Shown piece by piece: positions 1 through 6,593 of a stretch of 16,276 bases of DNA. The DNA comes from a bacterium. Lineage in GTDB: Bacteria > Desulfobacterota_D > UBA1144. Position numbers and translations under genes: made by a program. The notes beneath the pieces are model-generated. The model was not told where the DNA came from. It saw only the letters and a list, made by a program, of their open reading frames with translations, and made no database searches. The stretch lies in contig NZXA02000013.1 in assembly GCA_002697665.2 (NCBI GenBank), forward strand, positions 1 through 16,276, written 5' to 3'. Numbering within the stretch: the first letter of the stretch is position 1; each line of letters begins with the position of its first letter.

Positions 1-1271
1 CAATTGAGGTCTTGGCTCTTTCCTCACCAAGTAATAATTTAAATAACTCAAGCAATAATTCTAACAATTCAACTTTTCATGATGTAAATAATTCTAAAAT
101 AATATTTTCCAGTGCCTTTGGTAATAAAATACCAAAAAACAATATGTTGACGAAAAATGTCAATTTAGCAGAAAAATTTTCTGAAACTGTTGTTGTTTTT
201 GATACTTTTGATAATGCAGCTTTTTTCGTTAATTTAAATTCTTTCATTGATACAAGTGAATATAGAGATATTAATTTAGAGAATCTACTTTTGTTAAATG
301 ATATATCTGAAAAAAGAATTTTTTTATCGCAAAATATTTATGTTGATTTTGTTGAGAATCATAATAAATATATTGATAATATAGCTACTGATTTGAATAA
401 TAATTATTTCAATAATCTAACATTAAATTACACGAATGAACGTTTTAAATTATCTTATAATTACAGTTATGATAAAGAATATTATTTTTTATTTTCTGAA
501 AAAATAACAAATAATATGTACAAAAATAATGCTTTTATAAATCCGTTCATCGCCATAAACGGCGAATCTCATAGCTTAGACTATAAGCATAAAATTTTTG
601 ATAACGTTTCTTATAGTTTATTTGTTGAAAAACAAATACCCTACGATTATTATAGAGATAATTTTAATCAAAAAATGTCATATTTGGTGTCAACAAAAAT
701 TAAATTTACCAATAATAAAAATATATTTGAGACTGATTATGGGTTTTTTAATGAGCCAACATCTTTTATTGGAACAGTCTCTTCAGGGGCATTTGATATT
801 GAAAAATCAAAAACAAATTTTTTAGGTCTATCGTACTCTTATAAATCTAAAACTAATCGAATTTTACTCAATTATTTTTATGCTGATACAAAAGTTAAAA
901 TTGATAATAAGTCTATGTTCTCAAATTTTAATAATATTAAATCAACCTCTTGGTCCATTGGACTAGAAAAATTCTTAAATAATAATTATGATGAAATGAT
1001 TTCTTTTTTACTTTATCAACCTCTTAGAGTTGAAAGCGGTTCTTTTTCTTTATATATTCCAAAATATTCAGATTCTCTTGGAAATATATTTTATTCAGAA
1101 TCACAGTATGAATTGGAAGCTGATAAAAAAGAATTAAATTATGAGATTTCATATAGTTGTAATAAAGAAAATTTTGAATATAAACTCGGAACTCTTATTA
1201 TTTACAATGGGGGACATATTAAAAATAATAATAACAAGATCTTTATATTAGAGGTTAAAAGCTATTTATAA
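1..1271 (+). CDS. C-terminal part of a probable S8 (subtilisin-like) protease with an outer-membrane-type domain (5' end cut)
   Basis: The reading frame is open to the left edge (codons before the TTG at 12 read I-E-V), so the true start and any catalytic domain lie outside the window. What is visible begins with an Asn/Ser-rich low-complexity linker (bases 30-80). Next comes a segment resembling the junction found in bacterial S8 peptidases after the catalytic domain: a 'FSSAFGNKI' block, then 'VVVFDTFDNAAFFVNLNSFI', comparable to the family's 'FD.y.RdF.vdL' signature. The remaining 300 or so residues alternate short hydrophobic and polar strands with many Tyr, Phe and Asn, as in a beta-barrel. 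In known relatives this region is an autotransporter-like C-terminal domain. The protein ends in 'VKSYL' rather than a terminal Phe or Trp. No catalytic residue is visible, so the protease assignment rests only on the junction motif. Alternative: an unrelated surface barrel. Confidence 0.55.
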   Translation, partial: IEVLALSSPSNNLNNSSNNSNNSTFHDVNNSKIIFSSAFGNKIPKNNMLTKNVNLAEKFSETVVVFDTFDNAAFFVNLNSFIDTSEYRDINLENLLLLNDISEKRIFLSQNIYVDFVENHNKYIDNIATDLNNNYFNNLTLNYTNERFKLSYNYSYDKEYYFLFSEKITNNMYKNNAFINPFIAINGESHSLDYKHKIFDNVSYSLFVEKQIPYDYYRDNFNQKMSYLVSTKIKFTNNKNIFETDYGFFNEPTSFIGTVSSGAFDIEKSKTNFLGLSYSYKSKTNRILLNYFYADTKVKIDNKSMFSNFNNIKSTSWSIGLEKFLNNNYDEMISFLLYQPLRVESGSFSLYIPKYSDSLGNIFYSESQYELEADKKELNYEISYSCNKENFEYKLGTLIIYNGGHIKNNNNKIFILEVKSYL

Positions 1272-1287
1272 AATAATTTTTTTTAGT

Positions 1288-1617
1288 ATGTTTTTGATTC
1301 TTTCTTGTAATAAAAATGTGCTATTGGAAGAATATTCCTCTGAAAATAATTGTTCAATAGAATATAGTGATAGAAATATAGTCATAGAGGGTAATAGGGT
1401 AGTAATTTTTGATGGAATTAGGCCAAATCCAAAGTACTTGTTTAAATTTATTTCGTATGAAATTAAAAAAAATATTCTATATATATATTTAAAAGAAGAA
1501 AAAAAAGAGGGAACATTTTTACAAGTAGAATCATATCCTTGTATAATTTTCAAAATTAATTCTATTCCCGATAAAATTATGGTTGATATAAATTATTTAA
1601 ACAAAAAAGATAAATAA
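1288..1617 (+). CDS. small putative lipoprotein, unknown function
   Basis: About 110 residues and not a family I recognise. It follows the S8-like gene by 16 bases on the same strand and is probably co-transcribed. With the ATG at 1288 the N-terminus is MFLILSC, with a lipobox-like I-L-S-C but an unusually short leader. The frame is open back to 1252 and reads A-I-Y-K-I-I-F-F-S before this Met, which would complete a normal lipoprotein signal peptide. A non-canonical start such as ATT at 1264 or 1276 is therefore possible. No good ribosome-binding site precedes 1288. The mature part is short and strand-rich with a lysine-rich segment around residues 70-75 and a second Cys (residue 84) in 'ESYPC'. 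Its last 21 bases overlap the 3' end of the convergent membrane-protein gene. Confidence 0.55.
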   Translation: MFLILSCNKNVLLEEYSSENNCSIEYSDRNIVIEGNRVVIFDGIRPNPKYLFKFISYEIKKNILYIYLKEEKKEGTFLQVESYPCIIFKINSIPDKIMVDINYLNKKDK

Positions 1618-2199
1618 TCCACCAAGTATTAACACAAAAGACCAAATATAATCAAAGTTTATCCAACTTGTTCTTAAAATTCTAAGACCAATTAATTTAT
1701 AAACTAAAAAAGCTATGATAATTGATGTTATAAGCATTGCTAAGGTATGGATTCCTAATGCAAAAAAACCAAAATGTTCTAAATGATGAATCATGTGATC
1801 TCCTTCATAATTAAAACCTGGTATTAACATTAGTCCTGCACCATGAGAAGAAGCCATTAAAAATGACCATATAAACAAATCAAAATTATTAACATTCATT
1901 TTTACCCAATTAAAATGACTTCGGTCAATCAATTTATAAATACCAAAACCAATTAATAATAATGCAAAAAACAATTTACTTGTTTCAGGCGTTATAAAGT
2001 CTTGAATAACGTAATATACTAAGATTGTAACAACAAGAGATAGTAGATGTCCTATTGCTATAGGTATATGACTTATAAAAATAGTTTTTGTTGATTCTCT
2101 CTGCATTGACAGGGCAACACTAAAGAGCCAACCCATTCCTGGGTTGACTCCATGATAAAAACCTAAAATTATAAAGAAGCTATAGTGTATGTGATCCAT
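1597..2199 (-). CDS. His-rich six-helix integral membrane protein next to methanethiol oxidase
   Basis: A 200-residue protein that is nearly all membrane, with about six hydrophobic helices. Conserved-looking polar motifs sit inside or beside helices: 'FYHGVNPGMGW' (residues 14-24, H16), 'SHIPIAIGHLL' (43-53, H44 and H51), 'SSHGAGLMLIPGF' (117-129, H119), and 'HMIHHLEHFGFFALGIH' (135-151). The HG.NPGMG motif and repeated intramembrane His recall NicO/HupE/RcnA-type metal transporters, but the diagnostic HX4DH motif of NiCoT proteins is absent. The start lies nine bases after the mtoX stop, so the two are almost certainly one transcript. The gap holds a weak hairpin and no Shine-Dalgarno. Plausible roles are copper supply for MtoX, or export of a product such as sulfide-derived sulfur; both are inference. 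The exact family is unknown to me. Confidence 0.75.
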   Translation of the reverse strand: MDHIHYSFFIILGFYHGVNPGMGWLFSVALSMQRESTKTIFISHIPIAIGHLLSLVVTILVYYVIQDFITPETSKLFFALLLIGFGIYKLIDRSHFNWVKMNVNNFDLFIWSFLMASSHGAGLMLIPGFNYEGDHMIHHLEHFGFFALGIHTLAMLITSIIIAFLVYKLIGLRILRTSWINFDYIWSFVLILGGLFIFFV

Positions 2200-2201
2200 T
2201 T

Positions 2202-2220
2202 GAAGAAATTAGTTTTCTTC
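2202..2220 (-). repeat. short inverted repeat across the mtoX stop codon
   Basis: A perfect 7-base dyad (GAAGAAA at 2202-2208, TTTCTTC at 2214-2220, 5-base loop) covers the mtoX stop codon and sits directly before the start of the downstream membrane-protein gene. With only two G:C pairs per arm it is weak. It could modulate translation of the second gene, or it may be chance in such AT-rich DNA. Confidence 0.3.
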
Positions 2221-3603
2221 ATTAGGGAAACAAAATGAATCAGATGAAGAATCTCCGCCTTGTAATCTAACTTGGTGAGTTCTTTGGTCACCAAAATCCA
2301 TAAAGAAATCTTTATCTATTTCAAATCCACCATTAAGATCGATATCAGCTTTTACAAACCAACCCTTGATATCATCATAGAATTGATCATCCCAGCTACT
2401 GTATAGAGAGTTTGTAAAATACAGTCTTTTCCCGTCTCTACTAAGTTCAACCATTTGTGGTCCGCCAGATGCAGCCGCACCAGATGGATGTGGTTTTTTC
2501 TTAGCGACTCCACCAATTTCAATCAACCCAGTTTGTTTAGGGTTGAAAGGATCTGAAACATCATACTGGATAATCTCACCAGTACCCCAACATGAAACAT
2601 ATAAGAATTTATCATCTAAGGATAAATTAATATCTGTTATTAGTGGAGGAGCTGCACCAAATTGTTTTAGTGGAGCAGGAAGTTCTTCAGCCGCAGCTGG
2701 TTGCGCAGGTATTGTGATAGTTTTTTGAATTTTCCATTCTCCTTTATCAAGATACCAGGTCCAAATAGATGCTGATAGATCTTGAGTATTGACAACTACT
2801 CCAACAAATCCATAGGTATTTTTTGGATTTTTTGATGGTCTTAATTCTAAAACCATTTGATTTTCTTTTCCTAGATCAAGCTCTTGGAGGTGATTGTGTG
2901 TTTTAAGATCCCAAACATGAAGTTTATGACCATATCTACCACCAACTGCAGCCTCTAAGTTCAATCCATTTTCAAATAAGTCTGGTGTTGCCCATTCTGA
3001 AGTAACAACCCTGTCATGTCCTAAGTGCCACCAAAAATCATATGCATAATATTGAGGTCCACGATCATTTTCCCATTGTCCTTTTATATCAAGTGTTAAA
3101 TGATCAATTAAGAAAATTCCGCCAGGTCCTTCACCACTTTCACTTCCACCACCAAGAGCACTAACATAAATTCCTTCAGGTCCGCAATGTATTGTATGTG
3201 GTCTGCTATAACCAGTTTTTTCCATTATTTCCTCTGGTTCAATTGTTTTAATAATTTTTGGCTCTTTAGGATTATCTTTAGTATCAACTATATATAATCT
3301 TGAAGAACGTAATCCAGGAATTAATAAATATCTCCTTTCTACATCCGGGTGGGGTGCATAAGGGCATAAGTGTGCACTACACGCATTCCATCCAAAATGA
3401 TGAAGTTCGTCACCAACATTAGGCAAGACTAATTCACTTACAGTTTTTTGATAATCTGGCGAATTTGGATTTACATCAACCGTACATAATGAATCAGGTT
3501 TTCCATGAACATTTAATGTTGCAACGTATGCTAATTCTTCTGCTGGCGCTTCCATAGCCATTTTTGCAGTAGGATAAAAAGTTTTATCTGCTGTTAATCC
3601 CAT
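2209..3603 (-). CDS. mtoX: methanethiol oxidase (selenium-binding protein 56 / SELENBP1 family)
   Basis: A 464-residue protein, full length for the SBP56/SELENBP1 family (human 472), colinear from 'APAEELAYV' to the C-terminal 'GGDSSSD'. Family hallmarks: 'DELHHFGWNACSAHLC' (residues 65-80, with H68, H69, C75, C80), 'SSRLYIVD' (100-107), 'RPHTIHC', 'YDFWWH', 'TSEWATP', 'ITDINLSLDDKFLYVSCWGTGEI', and 'GGPQMVELSRDGKRLYFTNSLYSSWD'. Bacterial members such as MtoX of Hyphomicrobium are copper-dependent methanethiol oxidases making formaldehyde, H2S and H2O2. The position of human Cys57, the reported selenium-binding residue, is Gln52 here (PDYQ versus PQYC), favouring the oxidase role over selenium binding. 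No signal peptide is evident, so localisation is uncertain. The ATG has an excellent Shine-Dalgarno (AGAGGAGA). Upstream is a promoter-like block shared with the Met-rich barrel gene; downstream is a membrane-protein gene nine bases away. Confidence 0.93.
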   Translation of the reverse strand: MGLTADKTFYPTAKMAMEAPAEELAYVATLNVHGKPDSLCTVDVNPNSPDYQKTVSELVLPNVGDELHHFGWNACSAHLCPYAPHPDVERRYLLIPGLRSSRLYIVDTKDNPKEPKIIKTIEPEEIMEKTGYSRPHTIHCGPEGIYVSALGGGSESGEGPGGIFLIDHLTLDIKGQWENDRGPQYYAYDFWWHLGHDRVVTSEWATPDLFENGLNLEAAVGGRYGHKLHVWDLKTHNHLQELDLGKENQMVLELRPSKNPKNTYGFVGVVVNTQDLSASIWTWYLDKGEWKIQKTITIPAQPAAAEELPAPLKQFGAAPPLITDINLSLDDKFLYVSCWGTGEIIQYDVSDPFNPKQTGLIEIGGVAKKKPHPSGAAASGGPQMVELSRDGKRLYFTNSLYSSWDDQFYDDIKGWFVKADIDLNGGFEIDKDFFMDFGDQRTHQVRLQGGDSSSDSFCFPNEEN

Positions 3604-3663
3604 AATTTCATCTCCTCTGATAAAAAAATATCTTTAAAATAATAGCAGTAATATCAATAAAAG

Positions 3664-3685
3664 ATAGTAGTATAAATAAAGTAAC
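3664..3685 (-). promoter_or_regulatory. predicted mtoX promoter/operator, shared block copy 1
   Basis: On the minus strand this block contains GTTACT, then TATACT (a good -10 match, 3674-3669), then ACTAT. It matches 19 of 22 bases with the block at 6171-6192 before the Met-rich barrel gene, and the TATACT lies 66 bases from the ATG here versus 60 there. A second GTTAC lies 25 bases upstream (3706-3710), overlapping the end of the NTF2-like gene. No consensus -35 is present, which suits an activator-dependent promoter. The identity of any regulator is unknown. Confidence 0.5.
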
Positions 3686-3711
3686 ATACTTACTAAAAAG
3701 ATACCGTAACT

Positions 3712-4179
3712 TTAAGGAGTATAGGGTAGGGACGAATGATGTAAGTTGATGAGAATTCTATTGTCATCACTTTTAATGTACCCAAATGTATATTCAACTT
3801 TTGTAATTTTTGATTCCGCATTTGTAAAAAAATAATTACCCATAGCTAAAGCTGTTTTTTCAAATATGATAATATTTGAATTTTCAAACCTTACGTTTAA
3901 CCATGGTTCAATTGCAAATCCTGTATCTTCTTCACACACCTTGTTAGTTGCTACAAAATAAGAAAGTGCCTCATCAAAAGTTGATCTAAATTGTACTTTT
4001 GATACTTTTGTAGGTTTAAATAAAACTTCTGAAAATTCATATGCATATAAATCTTTAATGTGTTTAATTGCCCTAGATTCATAATCTAAATTCTTTGAAT
4101 ATTGATCACCAATTTCAACAATACCTTTTCCCCAATTTTCTTGAGCAACTAATATCTCATTTTCATTTATATTCATCAT
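3712..4179 (-). CDS. NTF2-like / SnoaL-fold small protein of the MtoX neighbourhood
   Basis: A 155-residue cytoplasmic-looking protein with no signal peptide or membrane helix. Its pattern of an N-terminal helical part ('NENEILVAQENWGKGIVEIG', residues 5-24), then 'VLFKPTKVSKVQFRSTFDEALSYF' (52-75), 'GFAIEPWLNVRFEN' (87-100), 'ALAMGNYFFT' (110-119), 'KVEYTFGY' and a C-terminal 'NLHHSSLPY' (145-153) fits the cone-shaped NTF2-like superfamily (SnoaL, CaMKII association-domain type). Members range from enzymes to small-ligand binders, so the reaction is not deducible. The closing His-His-Ser-Ser is a candidate active-site or ligand-binding element. Homologues may carry a misleading phosphoribosyl-AMP-cyclohydrolase label, which nothing here supports. 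It lies between the MipA-like gene (20-base gap) and mtoX (108-base gap) on the same strand. The first two codons are both ATG and the ribosome-binding site is weak. Confidence 0.75.
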   Translation of the reverse strand: MMNINENEILVAQENWGKGIVEIGDQYSKNLDYESRAIKHIKDLYAYEFSEVLFKPTKVSKVQFRSTFDEALSYFVATNKVCEEDTGFAIEPWLNVRFENSNIIIFEKTALAMGNYFFTNAESKITKVEYTFGYIKSDDNRILINLHHSSLPYTP

Positions 4180-4199
4180 TTTCTATAAAAATATTAAAT

Positions 4200-5036
4200 C
4201 TAAAATTTAGCGATTTCAAAAACAATTGCAAACATGAACATGTACTGATGTTTAGATCCCTGATCTTTTACAAGTGGACTATCAGCAGCATTTCCTCTCA
4301 GTCTTTCATATTCTATATTAACAAAAAAAGACATAGATTCTCCTGCTGGAATCACTGACATATTGCTAATTGATGTTGAATAAAAACCACTTTTTGCAGT
4401 ATATTTAGAAAATTTTGAAGTTGAAGGTGTTGAGAACCATTCTTCCATCCATTCAGAATTTCCATAATTCATTGAAATTGATGCTTCATTGATGAGTGGC
4501 TGTGAAAAATTAACCCATATAAGTTTATTATGAGTTAATGAAAAACTCAACGTATTTTCAGTTCCTGGATCAGAAACTCCAGTTTGGTATTCAAGGTCAA
4601 GAGATAAGTTAAAAGGAATTTTATATGCAAAATCAAATCCCATATTAAAATGAGGGTCAATATCTTCAAGAGTCTCTAGAGAATTATCATCACCACTTTG
4701 CCTACCAAAATCATACTCTCCTACCAAATTGAAACTTAATATATTTGAATCGTATACAGATAGTGAAGCAAAAGGACCAAACAAATCAAAAGAGTTGAAA
4801 TACTCTTTTTCGGGGTCGTTATATTGGTAGGTGACAGTGGGAAACCAAACAGTCCTTATGCTACTTGAACCTACATATGTTGGTTTATAAATAAATCCGC
4901 CACCAATTCCTATTTTATGTTTTTCTTTAGGCTTCAAATACTCTAAATCGTCTTTAATATCTGTGTTTGCATTAATATTATATGCACTCATAAAAATTAA
5001 AATTATTAATATTGTATAAGATTTAAAAAAACTCAT
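4200..5036 (-). CDS. MipA/OmpV family outer-membrane protein
   Basis: About 278 residues with a signal peptide (MSFFKSYTILIILIFMSAY..., cleaved near residue 23 after NINA). The mature part is barrel-like: 'GIGGGFIYKPTYVGSS' near its start, a central 'DPHFNMGFDFAYKIPF', and a C-terminal 'YERLRGNAADSPLV' block followed by the terminal strand ending 'VFEIAKF'. This arrangement, including 'rLrgdAadSPiv' and a terminal Phe, is typical of the MipA/OmpV family, whose members include a murein-transglycosylase scaffold (MipA) and porin-like proteins. I chose the ATG at 5036 over an in-frame TTG at 5054: it gives a clean signal peptide, and GGGAG lies 11 bases upstream. It follows the Met-rich barrel gene by 57 bases and is probably in the same transcript, suggesting a role in outer-membrane passage of a substrate or metal for this cluster. 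Confidence 0.85.
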   Translation of the reverse strand: MSFFKSYTILIILIFMSAYNINANTDIKDDLEYLKPKEKHKIGIGGGFIYKPTYVGSSSIRTVWFPTVTYQYNDPEKEYFNSFDLFGPFASLSVYDSNILSFNLVGEYDFGRQSGDDNSLETLEDIDPHFNMGFDFAYKIPFNLSLDLEYQTGVSDPGTENTLSFSLTHNKLIWVNFSQPLINEASISMNYGNSEWMEEWFSTPSTSKFSKYTAKSGFYSTSISNMSVIPAGESMSFFVNIEYERLRGNAADSPLVKDQGSKHQYMFMFAIVFEIAKF

Positions 5037-5093
5037 TTCAATTTCAGCTCCCAATTATTTTCAATTTAGCTACTAAAAAAATAACATAAAATA

Positions 5094-6116
5094 CTAATAA
5101 CTATACTGTAGTCCAATAATAGTTAAATAATCGGGTTCAAGTTGAACTGCATTTACGTTATTATATAAAGGTTTTTTTAATTCAAAAGCTAGTCTTAAAT
5201 TATTTAAATCATCAAATATATGATTTATTCCTATACTTAAATCTATTCTTTTATAGCCTGTGGATTCTTTATCTTGTGCAAAACTCATAATTGAAGATAT
5301 ATCTTTATGTGACCCATCAATTTTTTCTTGAAATTTAAATTCTGAACCTATAGAAATGGATGTACATCTATTATTTAAAGGCTTTGCAATCCACAGATTT
5401 GATTGATAGATATCACCTAGAGTATATTCTTTTGAATTTTCTCCTATTCTTTTCACACCTGATATTTGAAGACCGTAGGAATAATTATCTTTCATTTTAT
5501 TGTAGGTTAATCCATGTAATAAATCATAGGTGCCAGATCCTAATTGCATTCCATAGCCCAGAGTTGCTCTAGAGCCCGAAAACATAGTATCTTTTTTTGA
5601 TATAGAACCAGTTGGAAGACTCAAACCAACATTAAAATGAATTTTAGTATCATTTTCAGCAAACAGTTTTTTTATTAAATTAAATTTTAAATCTCCCCAT
5701 CCACTAGACTTCATTTTTTTCTTCACTCCATTTGAGTGTTTTTTCATTTCCATCTCATTATCAAAATAAGATCCCATCAGCATTAGAGTTATATCATCTG
5801 AAATTGCATACATACCACCTAACATATGCATAATCATTGTCATTTCTAACGGTACCACCATATAGTTAGATCCATTAGGTTTAGTTCTTGCATCGCTATA
5901 ATTAGCATCTGATGAACCTTTTGAATATCCATCCATATTCATGTTCATGAATCTGTAAGAAAGCATAATTTCATTTTTTTTATGATAATGATCGCACATA
6001 ACATCTATAGGGGCATGAGAATCACCTCTTAGTTTTTTTTCATCTTTAAACTCATCTGCAAATGAGTTCATACTAATAGTAAAAATTAATAAAATAATAT
6101 TCCTTAATAATTTCAT
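5094..6116 (-). CDS. Met-rich outer-membrane beta-barrel protein, copper-associated transporter type
   Basis: A 340-residue exported protein with a signal peptide (residues 1-20, cleavage after NSFA) and a terminal strand ending 'IGLQYSY'. The mature N-terminus has the pattern 'APIDVMCDHYHKKNEIMLSY' (35-54) then 'RFMNMNMDGYSKG', a motif I know from outer-membrane 'transporter' proteins commonly encoded with copper-resistance genes. Residues 51-135 are very rich in methionine ('MTMIMHMLGGM', 'LMLMGSYFDNEMEM'), with added His and one Cys (C41), consistent with Cu(I) binding. The rest is regular barrel strands. It is the first gene of the minus-strand cluster leading to mtoX, with a strong ribosome-binding site (AGGAG, 9 bases before ATG) and the shared promoter block upstream. 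Since MtoX is a copper enzyme, copper handling at the outer membrane is a reasonable but untested role. Confidence 0.8.
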   Translation of the reverse strand: MKLLRNIILLIFTISMNSFADEFKDEKKLRGDSHAPIDVMCDHYHKKNEIMLSYRFMNMNMDGYSKGSSDANYSDARTKPNGSNYMVVPLEMTMIMHMLGGMYAISDDITLMLMGSYFDNEMEMKKHSNGVKKKMKSSGWGDLKFNLIKKLFAENDTKIHFNVGLSLPTGSISKKDTMFSGSRATLGYGMQLGSGTYDLLHGLTYNKMKDNYSYGLQISGVKRIGENSKEYTLGDIYQSNLWIAKPLNNRCTSISIGSEFKFQEKIDGSHKDISSIMSFAQDKESTGYKRIDLSIGINHIFDDLNNLRLAFELKKPLYNNVNAVQLEPDYLTIIGLQYSY

Positions 6117-6170
6117 AGTATAGCTCCTAAATCTTTATGGATGAGATGATATACTATGCCTTTGAGATTT

Positions 6171-6192
6171 ATAGTAGTATATTTAGAGTAAC
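6171..6192 (-). promoter_or_regulatory. predicted promoter/operator of the Met-rich barrel gene, shared block copy 2
   Basis: Minus-strand elements in order are GTTACT, TATACT (6181-6176, probable -10) and ACTAT, matching the block before mtoX at 19 of 22 positions. A second GTTAC lies 18 bases further upstream (6206-6210). The leader of about 55 bases also contains a 6-base inverted repeat (AAATCT/AGATTT) whose second arm abuts the AGGAG ribosome-binding site. The plus-strand gene at 6237 starts only 44 bases away, so the region may carry divergent promoters. Confidence 0.5.
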
Positions 6193-6236
6193 TAATATAT
6201 TTTTAGTAACTTCGATAATTAGTTAATATTTTTGTA

Positions 6237-6575
6237 ATGTATCAATATATTTTAAAAGTTTTAATATCTGCTTCAATAATAGTTCTTGCAACAGAAATAT
6301 CTAAAAGGTCTTCTATACTTGCAGCTTTTATTATTGCTTTGCCACTTGTTTCATTATTAACTTTTTGTTGGATTTATTATGAATCAAAAGATACTTTGAA
6401 AATCGCAAATCTTAGCTATGAAATTTTATATTTTGGACTTGCAACTGTTCCATTATTCCTTTTATTGCCATATATGTTAAAAAATGGTTTTTCTTTTATA
6501 ATCTCCATGATTGTCTCTTGCTCATCAACTGCTTTAGTTATGCTTTTAGTGAAAATTTTATTTTTAAAAAATTAA
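6237..6575 (+). CDS. small four-helix membrane protein, DUF3147-like
   Basis: A 112-residue protein that is nearly all hydrophobic, with about four transmembrane helices (roughly residues 4-20, 27-46, 61-80, 86-108). The sequence 'LKVLISASIIVLATEISKRSSILAAFIIALPLVSLL' (7-42) matches my memory of DUF3147 proteins, a widespread family of unknown function whose members have E-I-x-K-R-S at the end of helix 1. It starts at an ATG with no clear Shine-Dalgarno and precedes the alpha-hydroxyacid oxidase gene by 18 bases, so the two may form an operon. It is divergent from the MtoX-associated cluster. No catalytic or metal-binding residues stand out. Confidence 0.75.
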   Translation: MYQYILKVLISASIIVLATEISKRSSILAAFIIALPLVSLLTFCWIYYESKDTLKIANLSYEILYFGLATVPLFLLLPYMLKNGFSFIISMIVSCSSTALVMLLVKILFLKN

Positions 6576-6593
6576 AATATATTATTTAATAAG

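Noticed and set aside
1266..1553. Minus-strand open frame opposite the small lipoprotein gene
   Set aside because: It is antisense to a better-supported plus-strand gene with a lipobox-like N-terminus, and has no ribosome-binding site or recognisable motif.
3712..4179. Possible phosphoribosyl-AMP cyclohydrolase identity
   Set aside because: The protein lacks the Cys/Asp zinc and magnesium motifs of HisI and its pattern is NTF2-like.
5037..5054. TTG start for the MipA/OmpV gene
   Set aside because: It would place the Shine-Dalgarno GGGAG inside the coding sequence and add charged residues before the signal peptide; the ATG at 5036 fits better.
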